This document shows, piece by piece, positions 8,559-16,229 of a stretch of 24,465 bases of DNA. A program made the translations under genes and the position numbers. Each line of letters opens with the position of its first letter. Position 1 is the stretch's first letter. Source of the stretch: a virus; IMG/VR virus record IMGVR_UViG_3300043775_000718, positions 1-24,465 of that record; one strand, given 5' to 3'. Under the pieces are notes generated by a model. It ran no database searches. It was not told where the DNA came from and worked only from the letters and a program-made list of their open reading frames with translations.

Positions 8559-8987
8559 TTAATCTTCGTCTTCTTCAGTTTCGTTTTCTTCTTCGTTTTC
8601 TTCGGATTCACCAGCGGCAGCTTTCAAACCCATTTCAATAGCGTCTTCAGTATCTTCTTTCTCTTCCATCTCTGGCATATCTTCGCAACACTCTGGTTTG
8701 ATACCACAAATTTGAAGCTCAACAGAATGACGTTTTTCATTCTTGCCATTGCGAGTAATATCTTCAGTTCGTTCCATCACTTTTTTATAATGGATCACTG
8801 CCATTCCTTCTTTACCAAGTTTTTCAAGTCCTTTTACATTGTCAAAATAAAGCGATGGATAGTGATATTTTGGCGATTCATCAGATTCTTCAGAACCCAT
8901 TGAAATCGTCATTCCACCAGACTTCAGTTCTTCTCCAAGATCAATAAAATCGGATTTTAGTTTAGCTTTTTTGTTAGCGTATGGCAT
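8559..8987 (-). CDS. Capsid-associated-type small protein with acidic tail, 142 aa
   Basis: The core (about residues 35-105) contains a YPSLYFDNVKGLEKLG segment, then a strand (GMAVIHYKKVMERTED), then SVELQICGIKP. This layout (Tyr-Pro-x-L-Tyr-x-Asn, 'Gly-Leu', a basic strand, then a Ser-Val-Glu-Leu strand) recurs in small phage virion proteins near capsid genes, which suggests a capsid-stabilising or structural role; that family link is from memory. The last 35 residues are almost all Glu/Asp/Asn, strongly acidic. The start at 8987 overlaps the 3' end of the upstream membrane-protein gene by 14 bases, and the frame has no better internal start. Confidence 0.7.
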   Translation of the reverse strand: MPYANKKAKLKSDFIDLGEELKSGGMTISMGSEESDESPKYHYPSLYFDNVKGLEKLGKEGMAVIHYKKVMERTEDITRNGKNEKRHSVELQICGIKPECCEDMPEMEEKEDTEDAIEMGLKAAAGESEENEEENETEEDED

Positions 8988-9279
8988 ATTTTAAGATGAA
9001 TGAAATAATTAAAACAATTACAGAAGGAATTGTCAAGTCTGCAAAGAATGCTTTAAATGTCCAGTATTTTGGATTAAATCCACCAAACACGCTCATGTCT
9101 TTTCTCAACTTGCTTGCAGATGCTTCAATATTCCGATATTCGGCTTGTGAAATTTCCCTGCCAGCAAAAAAAAAGACCCCTGCAATAGCACCGATAAACG
9201 GATTCTTTGTCAAAGCATATCCGATGCTTTGAAGTGCAAAGCAGATTAGGATATGAGAAATGTTAAGATAGTTTTTCAT
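8974..9279 (-). CDS. Small phage membrane protein, holin-like family, 101 aa
   Basis: There are three hydrophobic stretches: residues about 7-24 (SHILICFALQSIGYAL), 28-42 (FIGAIAGVFFFAG) and 83-98 (IPSVIVLIISFILKYAI). Between the second and third lies a conserved-looking segment, GREISQAEYRNIEA..., then GGFNPKYW. I know this 'GRE-x-x-QAEYR ... GGF-(D/N)-P' pattern from small phage membrane proteins often labelled holin or unknown membrane protein. The gene starts with ATGA overlap with the end of the 85-aa mini-fibre gene, and the next gene overlaps its 3' end by 14 bases. It lies apart from the lysis cassette at 17504-18578, so it may have a role other than lysis, such as membrane or superinfection function. 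A run of nine A on the plus strand (9166-9174) encodes FFF here and is a possible slippage site. Confidence 0.75.
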   Translation of the reverse strand: MKNYLNISHILICFALQSIGYALTKNPFIGAIAGVFFFAGREISQAEYRNIEASASKLRKDMSVFGGFNPKYWTFKAFFADLTIPSVIVLIISFILKYAIR

Positions 9280-9533
9280 TTTGCAGTCCAGCCTGTATTT
9301 CCAGAACCGCTTGTTTTAATATAAAGAGTTGTTAATGTTGACCCGCTTGTATTGGTATAAATACTTCCAACTGGTGCAATAACAACATTTTCTGGTGAAC
9401 TTGTTCCAGATGCAATTATAGAACCATTAGATAAAATTATGTGTCCATTATTATTAACAGTCATCTGGTCAAAGCCACCTACGCCAATAATTGCCTGTGT
9501 TCCGTCTGTTGATGCTTTAATGTTTATACTCAT
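9276..9533 (-). CDS. Mini-fibre: anchor joined directly to C-terminal cap, 85 aa
   Basis: This 85-residue protein consists of the N-terminal cassette shared with the next two upstream genes (residues 1-30, MSINIKASTDGTQAIIGVGG and onwards) followed straight by the C-terminal cap (about 45-85: SPENVV-x-APVGSIYTN ... TLYIKTSGSGNTGWTAK). The cap also ends the 466-aa tailspike-like protein (9540-10940) and the 407-aa fibre (12574-13797). The payload that sits between anchor and cap in those proteins is missing. Near the 5' end the DNA is identical over 47 bases to the 482-aa gene (9474-9520 versus 12339-12385). It may be a minimal short fibre, an assembly plug, or a deletion product that has stayed intact. 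The stop is TGA, overlapping the ATG of the membrane-protein gene. Confidence 0.8.
   Translation of the reverse strand: MSINIKASTDGTQAIIGVGGFDQMTVNNNGHIILSNGSIIASGTSSPENVVIAPVGSIYTNTSGSTLTTLYIKTSGSGNTGWTAK
9444..9533 (-). repeat. Anchor cassette copy 3 of 3
   Basis: First 30 codons of the 85-aa gene. They encode M-S-(I)-N-(I)-K-A-S-T-D-G-T-Q-A-I-I-G-V-G-G and a QM-x-V-x-N-x-G tail. The stretch 9474-9520 is identical to 12339-12385. Confidence 0.85.
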
Positions 9534-9539
9534 AATTTT

Positions 9540-10940
9540 TTATTTTGCTACCCACCCTGTATTTCCTGATCCAGATTCTTTTACATATAAAGTTGTTCCC
9601 GCTCCTCCATCTCGTCTTGTGTATATAGAGCCAACTGGAGCAGATAATGCGTTTTCTGGAGAACCTAAACCATATAAAGTTAGTGTATTTACTTCAGCAT
9701 CTGAAATTCTACCTTTTATTTGAATATACGAATTATTCCAATTAGCATCAATTGGAATTGCCCTAAATGATGCAACTTGTTTTCCTGTATTTATTGTATC
9801 ACGTCCCCAAAGCGCATTTCCAATATATTTTGTTGTATTATTTGCTGTTGATGTATTTTGAACAATGCAAGCATCAATTCCAGAAGAAGCACTTTTATAT
9901 ACAAGAACTCGTCCACCAAAAATTCTTTCTCCCGCATCTGCTGATCCAGTCCAAAAATTTAAACCATTATCTAATACAACAATTGGGTCTTGAACACCAG
10001 AACCAGAAAAAAGAAAATTATTTCCCGTTCCAGTATTGAATCTTGCATGAGCAATTGGAGGTGAAACAAGTCCAGCCCAATTAATCAATTCAATAAAATT
10101 AAAATCTTGATATATATCAACAAGAATTGGAGTTATACCTTGCGCATCAACGGCAATTCTATATGTATTCCACCTGCACAAATTATTTGTAGCATTTTCA
10201 CCTATTCTAATTCCAGTTGTAGTTGCTGAAAAAATAACTTTTACATCCCATATTTCTCCTTCAAGAAGAAATGATGTGCTATTTTTTATTCTAATTCCAT
10301 ATGGAACTGAACCCGCTTGAACATCTTCAACTATCCATCTGTTATTTCCAGCATTAGCTGTTTGCAAATCTCCATCATGATATATGCAAGTTTGTTGACA
10401 AGAACCCGGCCTTCTTATTGAAATTTCAGAATATTCAAGATTGTAATATCTTATTGCATATGGAGCATTTGGTGCCAATACTTCTCCAAGAGAAATCTTG
10501 ATTTTTGATCCTACTAAATTTATAGCAGCACCCGTTGATCCAGTATAATACAATTGAACTGAATTATCTGTATATATTTCAGTATTGTTTGTTGTTGTTA
10601 TGCTTGTTGAAAATCTATATTGATTTATATTATTTTCTGGAAACCAAATTGGTTTTCCTGTAGCAATTGCGGCTAAAATTGCTGCATTATTATCTGTTGA
10701 TCCATCTCCAATCGCACCAAAATCTAATACGTTTGCCACATCAGCAAACCTGTTTGCCAATGTTCTTGCTGTAGTCGATCCAGTAGCAAGTGCTGTAGAA
10801 CTTGATGAATTTCCAGAAATTGCTCCTACAAAACTATTAGCTGTCACTACACCAAGGTTGTTCACAATCATTTGATTTCCGCCACTTACGCCAATAATTG
10901 CCTGTGTTCCATCTGTAGATGCTTTAAAATTTGCGCTCAT
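9540..10940 (-). CDS. Tailspike-like protein B, 466 aa
   Basis: Residues 1-40 are the shared anchor (MSANFKASTDGTQAIIGVSG, then NSFVGA). Residues about 53-90 carry TGSTTARTLANRFADVANVL, then DFGAIGDGSTDN, which is the start of a pectin-lyase-like right-handed beta-helix (the 'DFGA-x-GDG-x-x-D' motif of tailspikes and pectate lyases). The body (about 90-425) is Asn/Ile/Gly-rich and strand-like, with no readable catalytic triad. Residues about 427-466 are the cap (SPENALSAPVGSIYT ... TTLYVKESGSGNTGW). In this family the trimeric spike binds or degrades a surface polysaccharide; whether this one cleaves is unknown. It is a paralogue of the 482-aa gene upstream only in the first ~95 residues, which points to module exchange. 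Confidence 0.8.
   Translation of the reverse strand: MSANFKASTDGTQAIIGVSGGNQMIVNNLGVVTANSFVGAISGNSSSSTALATGSTTARTLANRFADVANVLDFGAIGDGSTDNNAAILAAIATGKPIWFPENNINQYRFSTSITTTNNTEIYTDNSVQLYYTGSTGAAINLVGSKIKISLGEVLAPNAPYAIRYYNLEYSEISIRRPGSCQQTCIYHDGDLQTANAGNNRWIVEDVQAGSVPYGIRIKNSTSFLLEGEIWDVKVIFSATTTGIRIGENATNNLCRWNTYRIAVDAQGITPILVDIYQDFNFIELINWAGLVSPPIAHARFNTGTGNNFLFSGSGVQDPIVVLDNGLNFWTGSADAGERIFGGRVLVYKSASSGIDACIVQNTSTANNTTKYIGNALWGRDTINTGKQVASFRAIPIDANWNNSYIQIKGRISDAEVNTLTLYGLGSPENALSAPVGSIYTRRDGGAGTTLYVKESGSGNTGWVAK
10851..10940 (-). repeat. Anchor cassette copy 2 of 3
   Basis: First 30 codons of the 466-aa gene, the same MSANFKASTDGTQAIIGV segment as copies 1 and 3 with a few synonymous and conservative changes. 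Further in, 10708-10781 matches 12181-12254 with one difference in 74 bases. Confidence 0.85.
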
Positions 10941-10949
10941 AGTTTTTTA

Positions 10950-12398
10950 TTATACAATTCTAATTTGAACAACACTTCCATTTCTATAAAGCCCACCAAC
11001 CGGAACTCCACCTGCCGCAGCAGCAACATCATTTACATAACTTGTAGAAGATTGCAAAACATTTAAAATTATAGTTCCTGTTTCGTTAATTAAAATTGGA
11101 GAAATATTGTTTGTTACTCCATAAATATGGAATCTATCGTCTGAAAGTTTTTCAAGCTTCCATTTTGCAGTCGATGAATTTGATAATATAATTCCTGCCT
11201 GATGGCTTGTAGTATTTCCAGATGAAACACTTAAATGACAATCAAAATTTGAAAAATTTCTAAATGAAGCAGATGAATTTAATCCAGACGGCATTCTTGC
11301 AAATGTTCCCGGATTTACAGTGCATTCAGATACATCAATTATATTTACATGAGAACCCTTTGATGATATAATACTATACGCATTTCCTTCATTTCTCAAA
11401 CAAGCACCATTTGCAGTATGTGTGTTTGTTGCTCCATTCCACCCAAGATAGATTCCGGTATCAATTTGTGGAATCCAATCCATTGGGTCTTGCTTAAAAA
11501 ATAATCCCCATTTTGTTGTTCTTGAAATTGCAATTCCATTTTGAAACCAGTTTTGACCAGTTGATCCATTAACCCAAGTTCTAATTGCGCTGGTTTGCTT
11601 TCCTCCTGTTGGAGAAGAACCAAGGCCCGTTATTTCAATCGCATTAGATGTAAATCCAAAAAATGGATTGGAACTGGCATCGCTATTATCGCCACGATCT
11701 GTTGCAATTTCTGCTTCAATTGCAACCATGCGGCAAATAGGTTCTCCGGGAATTTGATTTGCGACGAAGTTGGAAGACCAAACTTCTGTTGTTCCAACTG
11801 GAAGATCAACATTGTTTACAAGACATGATAGCATGACTCGGTTATTTGTTCCGGGTGTAAGCTCTGGGAAATTATTGTTTGTAAGTCTTAAGCCAATTGC
11901 TTCTCCGGCAGCATTTGCCGTTGTAGATTCATTGGCAATACAAATTGGGCCATATGGTGCTGTAGGAATAACCCTACCATAAAATAATGTCGGTGGACGA
12001 AAACCCGGTGCTGGATTCACCGAATTGATTAACCTTGCGCTTGGAGAATAAATCCACAATTTTGGATCAGGGCTATAAAAATTTCCGGGAACATTATATG
12101 ATCCTTCTGGAACTAAAATAATACTTTTACTGCTAAATTGAGCCGCTTGAAATGCAACAGTATCATCAGCAATCCCATTACCAATCGCACCAAAATCTAA
12201 TACGTTTGCCACATCAGCAAACCTATTTGCCAATGTTCTTGCTGTAGTCGATCCTGTTGCTATGACACTGGAGCTATTCAGCCCTACAAAGCTATTTGCC
12301 GTCACTATGCCAGCGTTGCTCACAGCCATCTGATCAACGCCACCTACGCCAATAATTGCCTGTGTTCCGTCTGTTGATGCTTTAAAATTTGCGCTCAT
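10950..12398 (-). CDS. Tailspike-like protein A, 482 aa
   Basis: This protein has the shared anchor (1-40), a TGSTTARTLANRFADVANVL segment (48-67) and the DFGAIGNGIADDT motif (68-80) that opens a pectate-lyase-type beta-helix. The body differs from protein B. It is rich in Asn/Ser/Pro and contains a stretch with Trp-Asn-Gly and two GTGIYLGWN-like strands; no active-site set can be named. Its C-terminus is not the SPEN cap. It ends AAAAGGVPVGGLYRNGSVVQ followed by an IRIV strand, an ending I know from other phage fibre proteins and distinct from its neighbours. The start overlaps the stop of the 57-aa gene (ATGA at 12395-12398). The likely role is host-surface binding, possibly depolymerase activity. 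Confidence 0.8.
   Translation of the reverse strand: MSANFKASTDGTQAIIGVGGVDQMAVSNAGIVTANSFVGLNSSSVIATGSTTARTLANRFADVANVLDFGAIGNGIADDTVAFQAAQFSSKSIILVPEGSYNVPGNFYSPDPKLWIYSPSARLINSVNPAPGFRPPTLFYGRVIPTAPYGPICIANESTTANAAGEAIGLRLTNNNFPELTPGTNNRVMLSCLVNNVDLPVGTTEVWSSNFVANQIPGEPICRMVAIEAEIATDRGDNSDASSNPFFGFTSNAIEITGLGSSPTGGKQTSAIRTWVNGSTGQNWFQNGIAISRTTKWGLFFKQDPMDWIPQIDTGIYLGWNGATNTHTANGACLRNEGNAYSIISSKGSHVNIIDVSECTVNPGTFARMPSGLNSSASFRNFSNFDCHLSVSSGNTTSHQAGIILSNSSTAKWKLEKLSDDRFHIYGVTNNISPILINETGTIILNVLQSSTSYVNDVAAAAGGVPVGGLYRNGSVVQIRIV
12309..12398 (-). repeat. Anchor cassette copy 1 of 3
   Basis: First 30 codons of the 482-aa gene: MSANFKASTDGTQAIIGVGG, then a VDQMAVSNAG strand. It contains the 47-base segment shared exactly with 9474-9520. 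Confidence 0.85.
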
Positions 12399-12568
12399 AC
12401 TTGTAGATGGTTTTCTTCCATTTCTCTACGAGCGTCGAATTCCAATGCTTGTTGTTCTTTGATTTGTTGATTGATATGGTTAATCAATGGTGCAGATATA
12501 CGGAACGGAAGTTCCACTATTGCTGCGTTCAATACTTGTAGTTGTTGTTCGTTGAATTCAATTTTCAT
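12395..12568 (-). CDS. Small conserved phage protein between fibre genes, 57 aa
   Basis: The start is the ATG at 12568 (MKIEFNEQQLQVLN), 5 bases after the stop of the 407-aa fibre gene; the longer start at 12589 would overlap that gene. The 57 residues form two predicted helices: EQQLQVLNAAIVELPFRISA and a Gln/Glu-rich second helix (INQQIKEQQALEFDARREME). I know short phage proteins with a similar 'x-QL-x-VLN-x-AI-x-x-LP-x-x-x-AAPLI' layout. A chaperone or fibre-assembly role is possible but unproven. Its position, wedged between a fibre gene and the tailspike-like genes with ATGA coupling, suggests a role in fibre folding or attachment. Confidence 0.75.
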   Translation of the reverse strand: MKIEFNEQQLQVLNAAIVELPFRISAPLINHINQQIKEQQALEFDARREMEENHLQV

Positions 12569-12573
12569 GTTAT

Positions 12574-13797
12574 TTATTTTGCTGTCCATCCTGTATTTCC
12601 CGCTCCTCCAGATGTTTTAATGTATAATGTTGTTGATGCTCCTCCTGATGTATTTAAATAAACACTACCAACAAATGCAGATACAACACCCTCTGGAGAA
12701 CCTGTTCCAGATGTAAATGATGCTCCTGTATTTAATGTTACGGCTTTTGTCCATACATTATTCCACCTGTTAGAACCGCCACCAAGTTCAAATGTAAGGT
12801 CTGCATTTGGGAAAACAGATTTTGTTTTTACACCCAATGTTTCTATTCCAAGAGTGGTGTAGTTGTCTGATGCAAGATATAAAATGTTTAACTCATTTGT
12901 TCCCGCGCTATCAAATGCTCTAATTGCAGAATTGTTTGGTATGGCAATTGCGGCTGAAGAATAACTTCCTTTAGCAAGGTCTAATCCTGTGTTTAACCCT
13001 GTTTGATAACAACCAAAAGCAACATCTGTTACTTGTCCTGTGCTTACACTCTTCTCTACAACAAAACCAGCCCTCAAGTTTACTTCAGTATATGGATTAA
13101 CTCCAAACGCAACATCAACAGCTTGTCCTTTTCTAATGGTTGACATGAAACTCATTGAAAAACGATTTGGATTAAAATTCCTTGCAGATGGAGCAGGAAC
13201 AGAATGGTAATATATTACTTCTGATTCAATTCCTATGCAGAAAGAACTATTAGGAGTGTTTGTTCCGTCACCAGATTGCGCTACTGTAACAATTCCATAT
13301 ACTTCTCCATTCAATCCAGATGTTGCGTTTACTCCACAAAATCTTCCACCCTCAACAAATGTTCCGTTTCCTCCAACGGTATCAATTGCTTCAGCATAAA
13401 TTCCTTGAACCCTTGTTGCTACTTGTGTATTTTGTTTAAAACCAACACAAAATAAAGATGGATTTTGATAAACTCCACTTGATCCAGCGTTAGAATATTT
13501 AATAAATGTTCCTGCTGACGAAGTGTCTGTTGATGAGTTTTTTGAAATAGCAAGAGGGGTTTTATTTGATGCAGCTTGATAATAAAATCCTGGTGCATTT
13601 GCTGGAATAGGCCCAAATCCAACTACCCCCAATTCTCCAGCAGAACCAACACTTAACACATCTTGCGTAGTTGCTCCAGAATTACCTCTTGCCAACTTAA
13701 TTGTTCCATTTGGCAACGATGGCACTGCAAGAGTAAAGTTTTGTGTTGTTGTCGGTGATTGTCCTACTTGAACTGCGTTTGCTTTGAGGAGACTCAT
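12574..13797 (-). CDS. Tail-fibre protein with shared C-terminal cap, 407 aa
   Basis: The start is chosen at 13797 (MSLLKANAVQVGQSPTTTQN), 4 bases after the upstream stop. N-terminal residues 1-55 have a pattern I know from phage fibre N-termini (LKANAVQ-(V/I)-GQS, PNGTIKLARGN, TTQDVLSV). The body is Gly/Asn/Ser-rich. Near the C-terminus is a DLTFELGGGSNRWNNVWT segment, of the 'GS-x-x-RWN-x-(I/V)-(Y/W)' type seen in front of C-terminal fibre domains. Residues about 360-407 are the cap (GSPEGVVSAFVGSVYLNTSG ... GAGNTGWTAK) that also ends the 466-aa and 85-aa proteins. It does not carry the MSANFKASTD anchor. The role is probably host-surface recognition. Confidence 0.75.
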   Translation of the reverse strand: MSLLKANAVQVGQSPTTTQNFTLAVPSLPNGTIKLARGNSGATTQDVLSVGSAGELGVVGFGPIPANAPGFYYQAASNKTPLAISKNSSTDTSSAGTFIKYSNAGSSGVYQNPSLFCVGFKQNTQVATRVQGIYAEAIDTVGGNGTFVEGGRFCGVNATSGLNGEVYGIVTVAQSGDGTNTPNSSFCIGIESEVIYYHSVPAPSARNFNPNRFSMSFMSTIRKGQAVDVAFGVNPYTEVNLRAGFVVEKSVSTGQVTDVAFGCYQTGLNTGLDLAKGSYSSAAIAIPNNSAIRAFDSAGTNELNILYLASDNYTTLGIETLGVKTKSVFPNADLTFELGGGSNRWNNVWTKAVTLNTGASFTSGTGSPEGVVSAFVGSVYLNTSGGASTTLYIKTSGGAGNTGWTAK

Positions 13798-13801
13798 AAT
13801 T

Positions 13802-14440
13802 TTAAACAATTGTGTAAACACTACCTAATGGAATTGTCAATACGACTCCAGAATTTATTGTGATTGGCCCTGATGACATTGCATTTTTTCCAGATGTGAT
13901 TGTGTAATTATCAGTCATTACAATGTCATTTTCAAAAAAAACTCGGTTTGTTCCACCACCGACAGGTTGATCTCCGATGCCAGACCAAGTTGTGTTGTTG
14001 TAGCCTTCAAACTGATTGCGATCCGTGTTAAAACGAATAAGACCAGTCTGCCCAGTTGGACGGGTTGCAGTAGTTCCTACAGGAAGTTTAATCCAGTTAA
14101 ATGTTTTCTGACCAGTAATTGTTTGATTTGTTGAAAGAAAAACAACATCTGTCCAAGGTAAAAGTGCTGGTGCGTATACGTCAAAAAAACGAATTATGTA
14201 GCAGAGCAATCCTTCGCCGGGAAGACGAGGAAATCCATCAATTGTAGCAGGATCAGCACTTGGATCACAAGGAATATTCCAAACAACCCTTCCATTTACA
14301 ATTGATTTTTCAATCGTTCCGTAAAGAGCGTAAACAAGATTGTCAATCAGAGACGGAACTGATTCAGATGAAATTGTTGGATAAGGAACATCTGGGCAAC
14401 AGGTGCTGGAATAATTAGAGTTGTTACATCCGCAAGACAT
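13802..14440 (-). CDS. Cys-rich fibre-type protein sharing C-terminal cap with the collagen-like protein, 212 aa
   Basis: The start is the ATG at 14440 (MSCGCNNSNYSSTCCP); an in-frame TTG at 14482 would add 14 residues but looks less convincing. Five Cys in the first 16 residues form a dense cluster that could cross-link a trimer. Residues 122-155 hold a GTTATRPTGQTGLIRFNTDR-type segment followed by FEGYNNTTWSGIG, a unit I know from many phage fibre proteins. The C-terminal segment (162-212; GGGTNRVFFENDIVMTDNYT ... GPITINSGVVLTIP) matches the last 50 residues of the upstream 574-aa collagen-like protein, so the two share an exchanged end module. The likely role is fibre tip or adhesin. The gap to the next gene is 4 bases. 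Confidence 0.75.
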   Translation of the reverse strand: MSCGCNNSNYSSTCCPDVPYPTISSESVPSLIDNLVYALYGTIEKSIVNGRVVWNIPCDPSADPATIDGFPRLPGEGLLCYIIRFFDVYAPALLPWTDVVFLSTNQTITGQKTFNWIKLPVGTTATRPTGQTGLIRFNTDRNQFEGYNNTTWSGIGDQPVGGGTNRVFFENDIVMTDNYTITSGKNAMSSGPITINSGVVLTIPLGSVYTIV

Positions 14441-14454
14441 ATAAGATTTCGTTA

Positions 14455-14482
14455 AAATTACATTATTAAAAAATAAAGTCAA
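14455..14482 (-). promoter_or_regulatory. Weak promoter-like pair upstream of the Cys-rich fibre gene
   Basis: A TTGACT at 14482-14477 is followed after 16 bases by TAATTT at 14460-14455, about 14 bases before the ATG at 14440. The -35 is good (5 of 6 to TTGACA) but the -10 is poor (3 of 6). The 49-base gap here is one of the longest inside the second fibre bank, so an internal promoter is plausible. In such AT-rich DNA the match could also be chance. Confidence 0.2.
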
Positions 14483-14489
14483 ACATTTT

Positions 14490-16214
14490 TTATACTACTG
14501 TCCAAACACCGCCCGGAGGAACTGTAACTGTAACTCCACTTGTTACTGTAATAGGCCCAAATGTCCCTGCGTTTCGTGATGTTGGAATAGTATAAGAAGT
14601 ATCTACAGTTTGTTCATTAAGAAAGAAAACAGAATCTGTTCCACCACCAGTTGGAGAGTCGGCAGCCCTCCATGCAGACCAAATTCCACCCCATCTTTGT
14701 CGCACATGAATTCTATTTGTAATATATTCTTGCCAAATTTGTCCGCCATCTCCAGTTCCATTAATTCCAATTGTATAGTTATAAAGTATTCCTGAATTAG
14801 TTGGAGTATTTGTAGCGCCAAATGAGTAACTTAAATATGCTCCTGCTGGTCTATCTATATTTGCATTAATATTCACTACTGACACGCTTAAAAATTGACC
14901 TGTAGCACCAGTAGAACCTTGAATACCTTGGATGCCTTGAATTCCAGTAGCACCTGTTGAACCAATACCAGTAGCTCCAGTTGATCCTTGAATTCCTTGA
15001 ACTCCTGTAGCACCAGTGCTTCCAGTAGAGCCTTGAATACCTTGAATGCCTTGAACACCTTGAACTCCTGTAGAACCAGTTGAACCTTGGATGCCAGTAG
15101 CTCCTGTAGAACCTTGAATACCTTGAATACCAGTTGATCCAGTGATTCCTTGTATTCCTGTGTTTCCAGTTGCTCCAGTTGAACCTGTAGCTCCTTGTCC
15201 ACCAATAACACCTGTTGCGCCTGTAGAACCAATGCCAGTTGCTCCAGTTGCTCCAGTAAGACCAGAAGTAACAATTGCAAAAATCAATTGCTGGTTGTTT
15301 AAAAACTGAGATGTTCCTCCAGATGTAACAAGTGTTACTGGAATTGAAATATAACTATTTAAAATTACAGTAGGTGTAGCTGTAATTTTCCAAGTTTGAA
15401 AGTTGCTTGAGTTTCCTTGATCTTGAATTACAAATGTGTCGTTTGTTTTGAATAGAGGAAAGAAAACATCAATGTCATTTCCAAGTGCGTCAATGTGTGA
15501 AACAGTTACATTTGTAGAAGATGTCTGTGTTGCATTATTCCAATACAATGTATTTATTAAAGGAACTCCAGATAGTTTAGTTGTATCTGCTTTGTAATTG
15601 TAAAAAGTAGATGACTGACCAGCAGCACCTGTTGCCCCGGTAAATCCAGTAGCTCCAGTAGAACCAATTCCAGTCGCGCCTGTTGAACCATTACCTCCAA
15701 CTACACCAGTTGCACCAGTTGTTCCTTGTCCTCCAATAACGCCAGTTGCTCCAGTGCTGCCTTGGACTCCAATAACGCCAGTTGAACCAGTGCTGCCTTG
15801 GATGCCTTGAACCCCTTGGATACCCTGCACGCCCTGAGGGCCAGTAGAACCAATTAAACCTTGAATTCCTGTTGCACCTTGAATTCCACTTGATCCTGTA
15901 GCGCCAGAACCGGTTGCTCCAGTTAATCCAGTTGCTCCAGTTGGCCCACCGCTTGGGCCAGTTGCTCCAGTTGGCCCATTATTTCCTTGAACTCCAACTC
16001 CAGTTGCTCCTGTAAGTCCAGTTGCGCCTGTAGAACCTTGCAATCCAATTCCAGTTGCGCCTTGCAAACCTGTAGCACCACTTGCGCCAATTCCCGTAGC
16101 ACCAGTAGCTCCAGTTGATCCAACATATGGCCAGTTGCAATCCATCGCATTTAATGGAGCGCATCCGCAGTTTGAAGAACTTTGTGGGTTTGGAACCCAG
16201 TTGTATTTTGCCAT
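14490..16214 (-). CDS. Collagen-like fibre protein with pyocin-knob-like domain, 574 aa
   Basis: Domain order: a Cys-rich N-terminus (1-31: [12 protein letters not shown] near 15-26), a first interrupted Gly-X-Y tract (32-199, mostly GAT, GST and GIQ triplets), a beta-rich globular insert (200-317), a second collagen tract (318-439), a segment [16 protein letters not shown] ... [20 protein letters not shown] ... IWSAWR (440-520) of the pyocin-knob type found in phage receptor-binding tips, and a C-terminal module (522-574; [13 protein letters not shown] ... [13 protein letters not shown]). The last is shared with the 212-aa protein. Collagen tracts form rigid trimeric shafts in phage fibres, and the knob contacts the cell surface; those roles follow from family knowledge. 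The ATG start is 15 bases after the metallopeptidase stop, with no Shine-Dalgarno sequence. Confidence 0.85.
   Translation of the reverse strand: MAKYNWVPNPQSSSNCGCAPLNAMDCNWPYVGSTGATGATGIGASGATGLQGATGIGLQGSTGATGLTGATGVGVQGNNGPTGATGPSGGPTGATGLTGATGSGATGSSGIQGATGIQGLIGSTGPQGVQGIQGVQGIQGSTGSTGVIGVQGSTGATGVIGGQGTTGATGVVGGNGSTGATGIGSTGATGFTGATGAAGQSSTFYNYKADTTKLSGVPLINTLYWNNATQTSSTNVTVSHIDALGNDIDVFFPLFKTNDTFVIQDQGNSSNFQTWKITATPTVILNSYISIPVTLVTSGGTSQFLNNQQLIFAIVTSGLTGATGATGIGSTGATGVIGGQGATGSTGATGNTGIQGITGSTGIQGIQGSTGATGIQGSTGSTGVQGVQGIQGIQGSTGSTGATGVQGIQGSTGATGIGSTGATGIQGIQGIQGSTGATGQFLSVSVVNINANIDRPAGAYLSYSFGATNTPTNSGILYNYTIGINGTGDGGQIWQEYITNRIHVRQRWGGIWSAWRAADSPTGGGTDSVFFLNEQTVDTSYTIPTSRNAGTFGPITVTSGVTVTVPPGGVWTVV
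14898..15263 (-). repeat. Collagen-like Gly-X-Y tract 2 of the 574-aa protein
   Basis: Codons 318-439: interrupted triplets built mainly from GAT, GST, GIQ and GVQ, visible on the plus strand as runs of 9-base units such as ccagtagct and ccttgaata. Such DNA is prone to slippage and recombination. Confidence 0.85.
15618..16121 (-). repeat. Collagen-like Gly-X-Y tract 1 of the 574-aa protein
   Basis: Codons 32-199: interrupted Gly-X-Y triplets rich in Thr, Ala, Ser, Gln and Ile, low in Pro. Thr and Ser in the Y position replace hydroxyproline, as is usual for bacterial and phage collagens. Several tetrads (GIGA, GPSGG) break the register. Confidence 0.85.
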
Positions 16215-16229
16215 AAAAACTAAGCCTGC

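Noticed and set aside
14898-15280. Open frame of about 130 codons antiparallel-in-frame to the collagen tract, rich in Leu/Gln/Val
   Set aside because: It is a frame-shifted reading of 9-base collagen repeats, giving a periodic product; this is expected of the repeat DNA and not evidence of a second gene.
13802-16214. CRISPR-like regular repeats in the collagen region
   Set aside because: The periodicity is 9 bases, codon-based and in frame with Gly-X-Y; there are no spacers of constant length.
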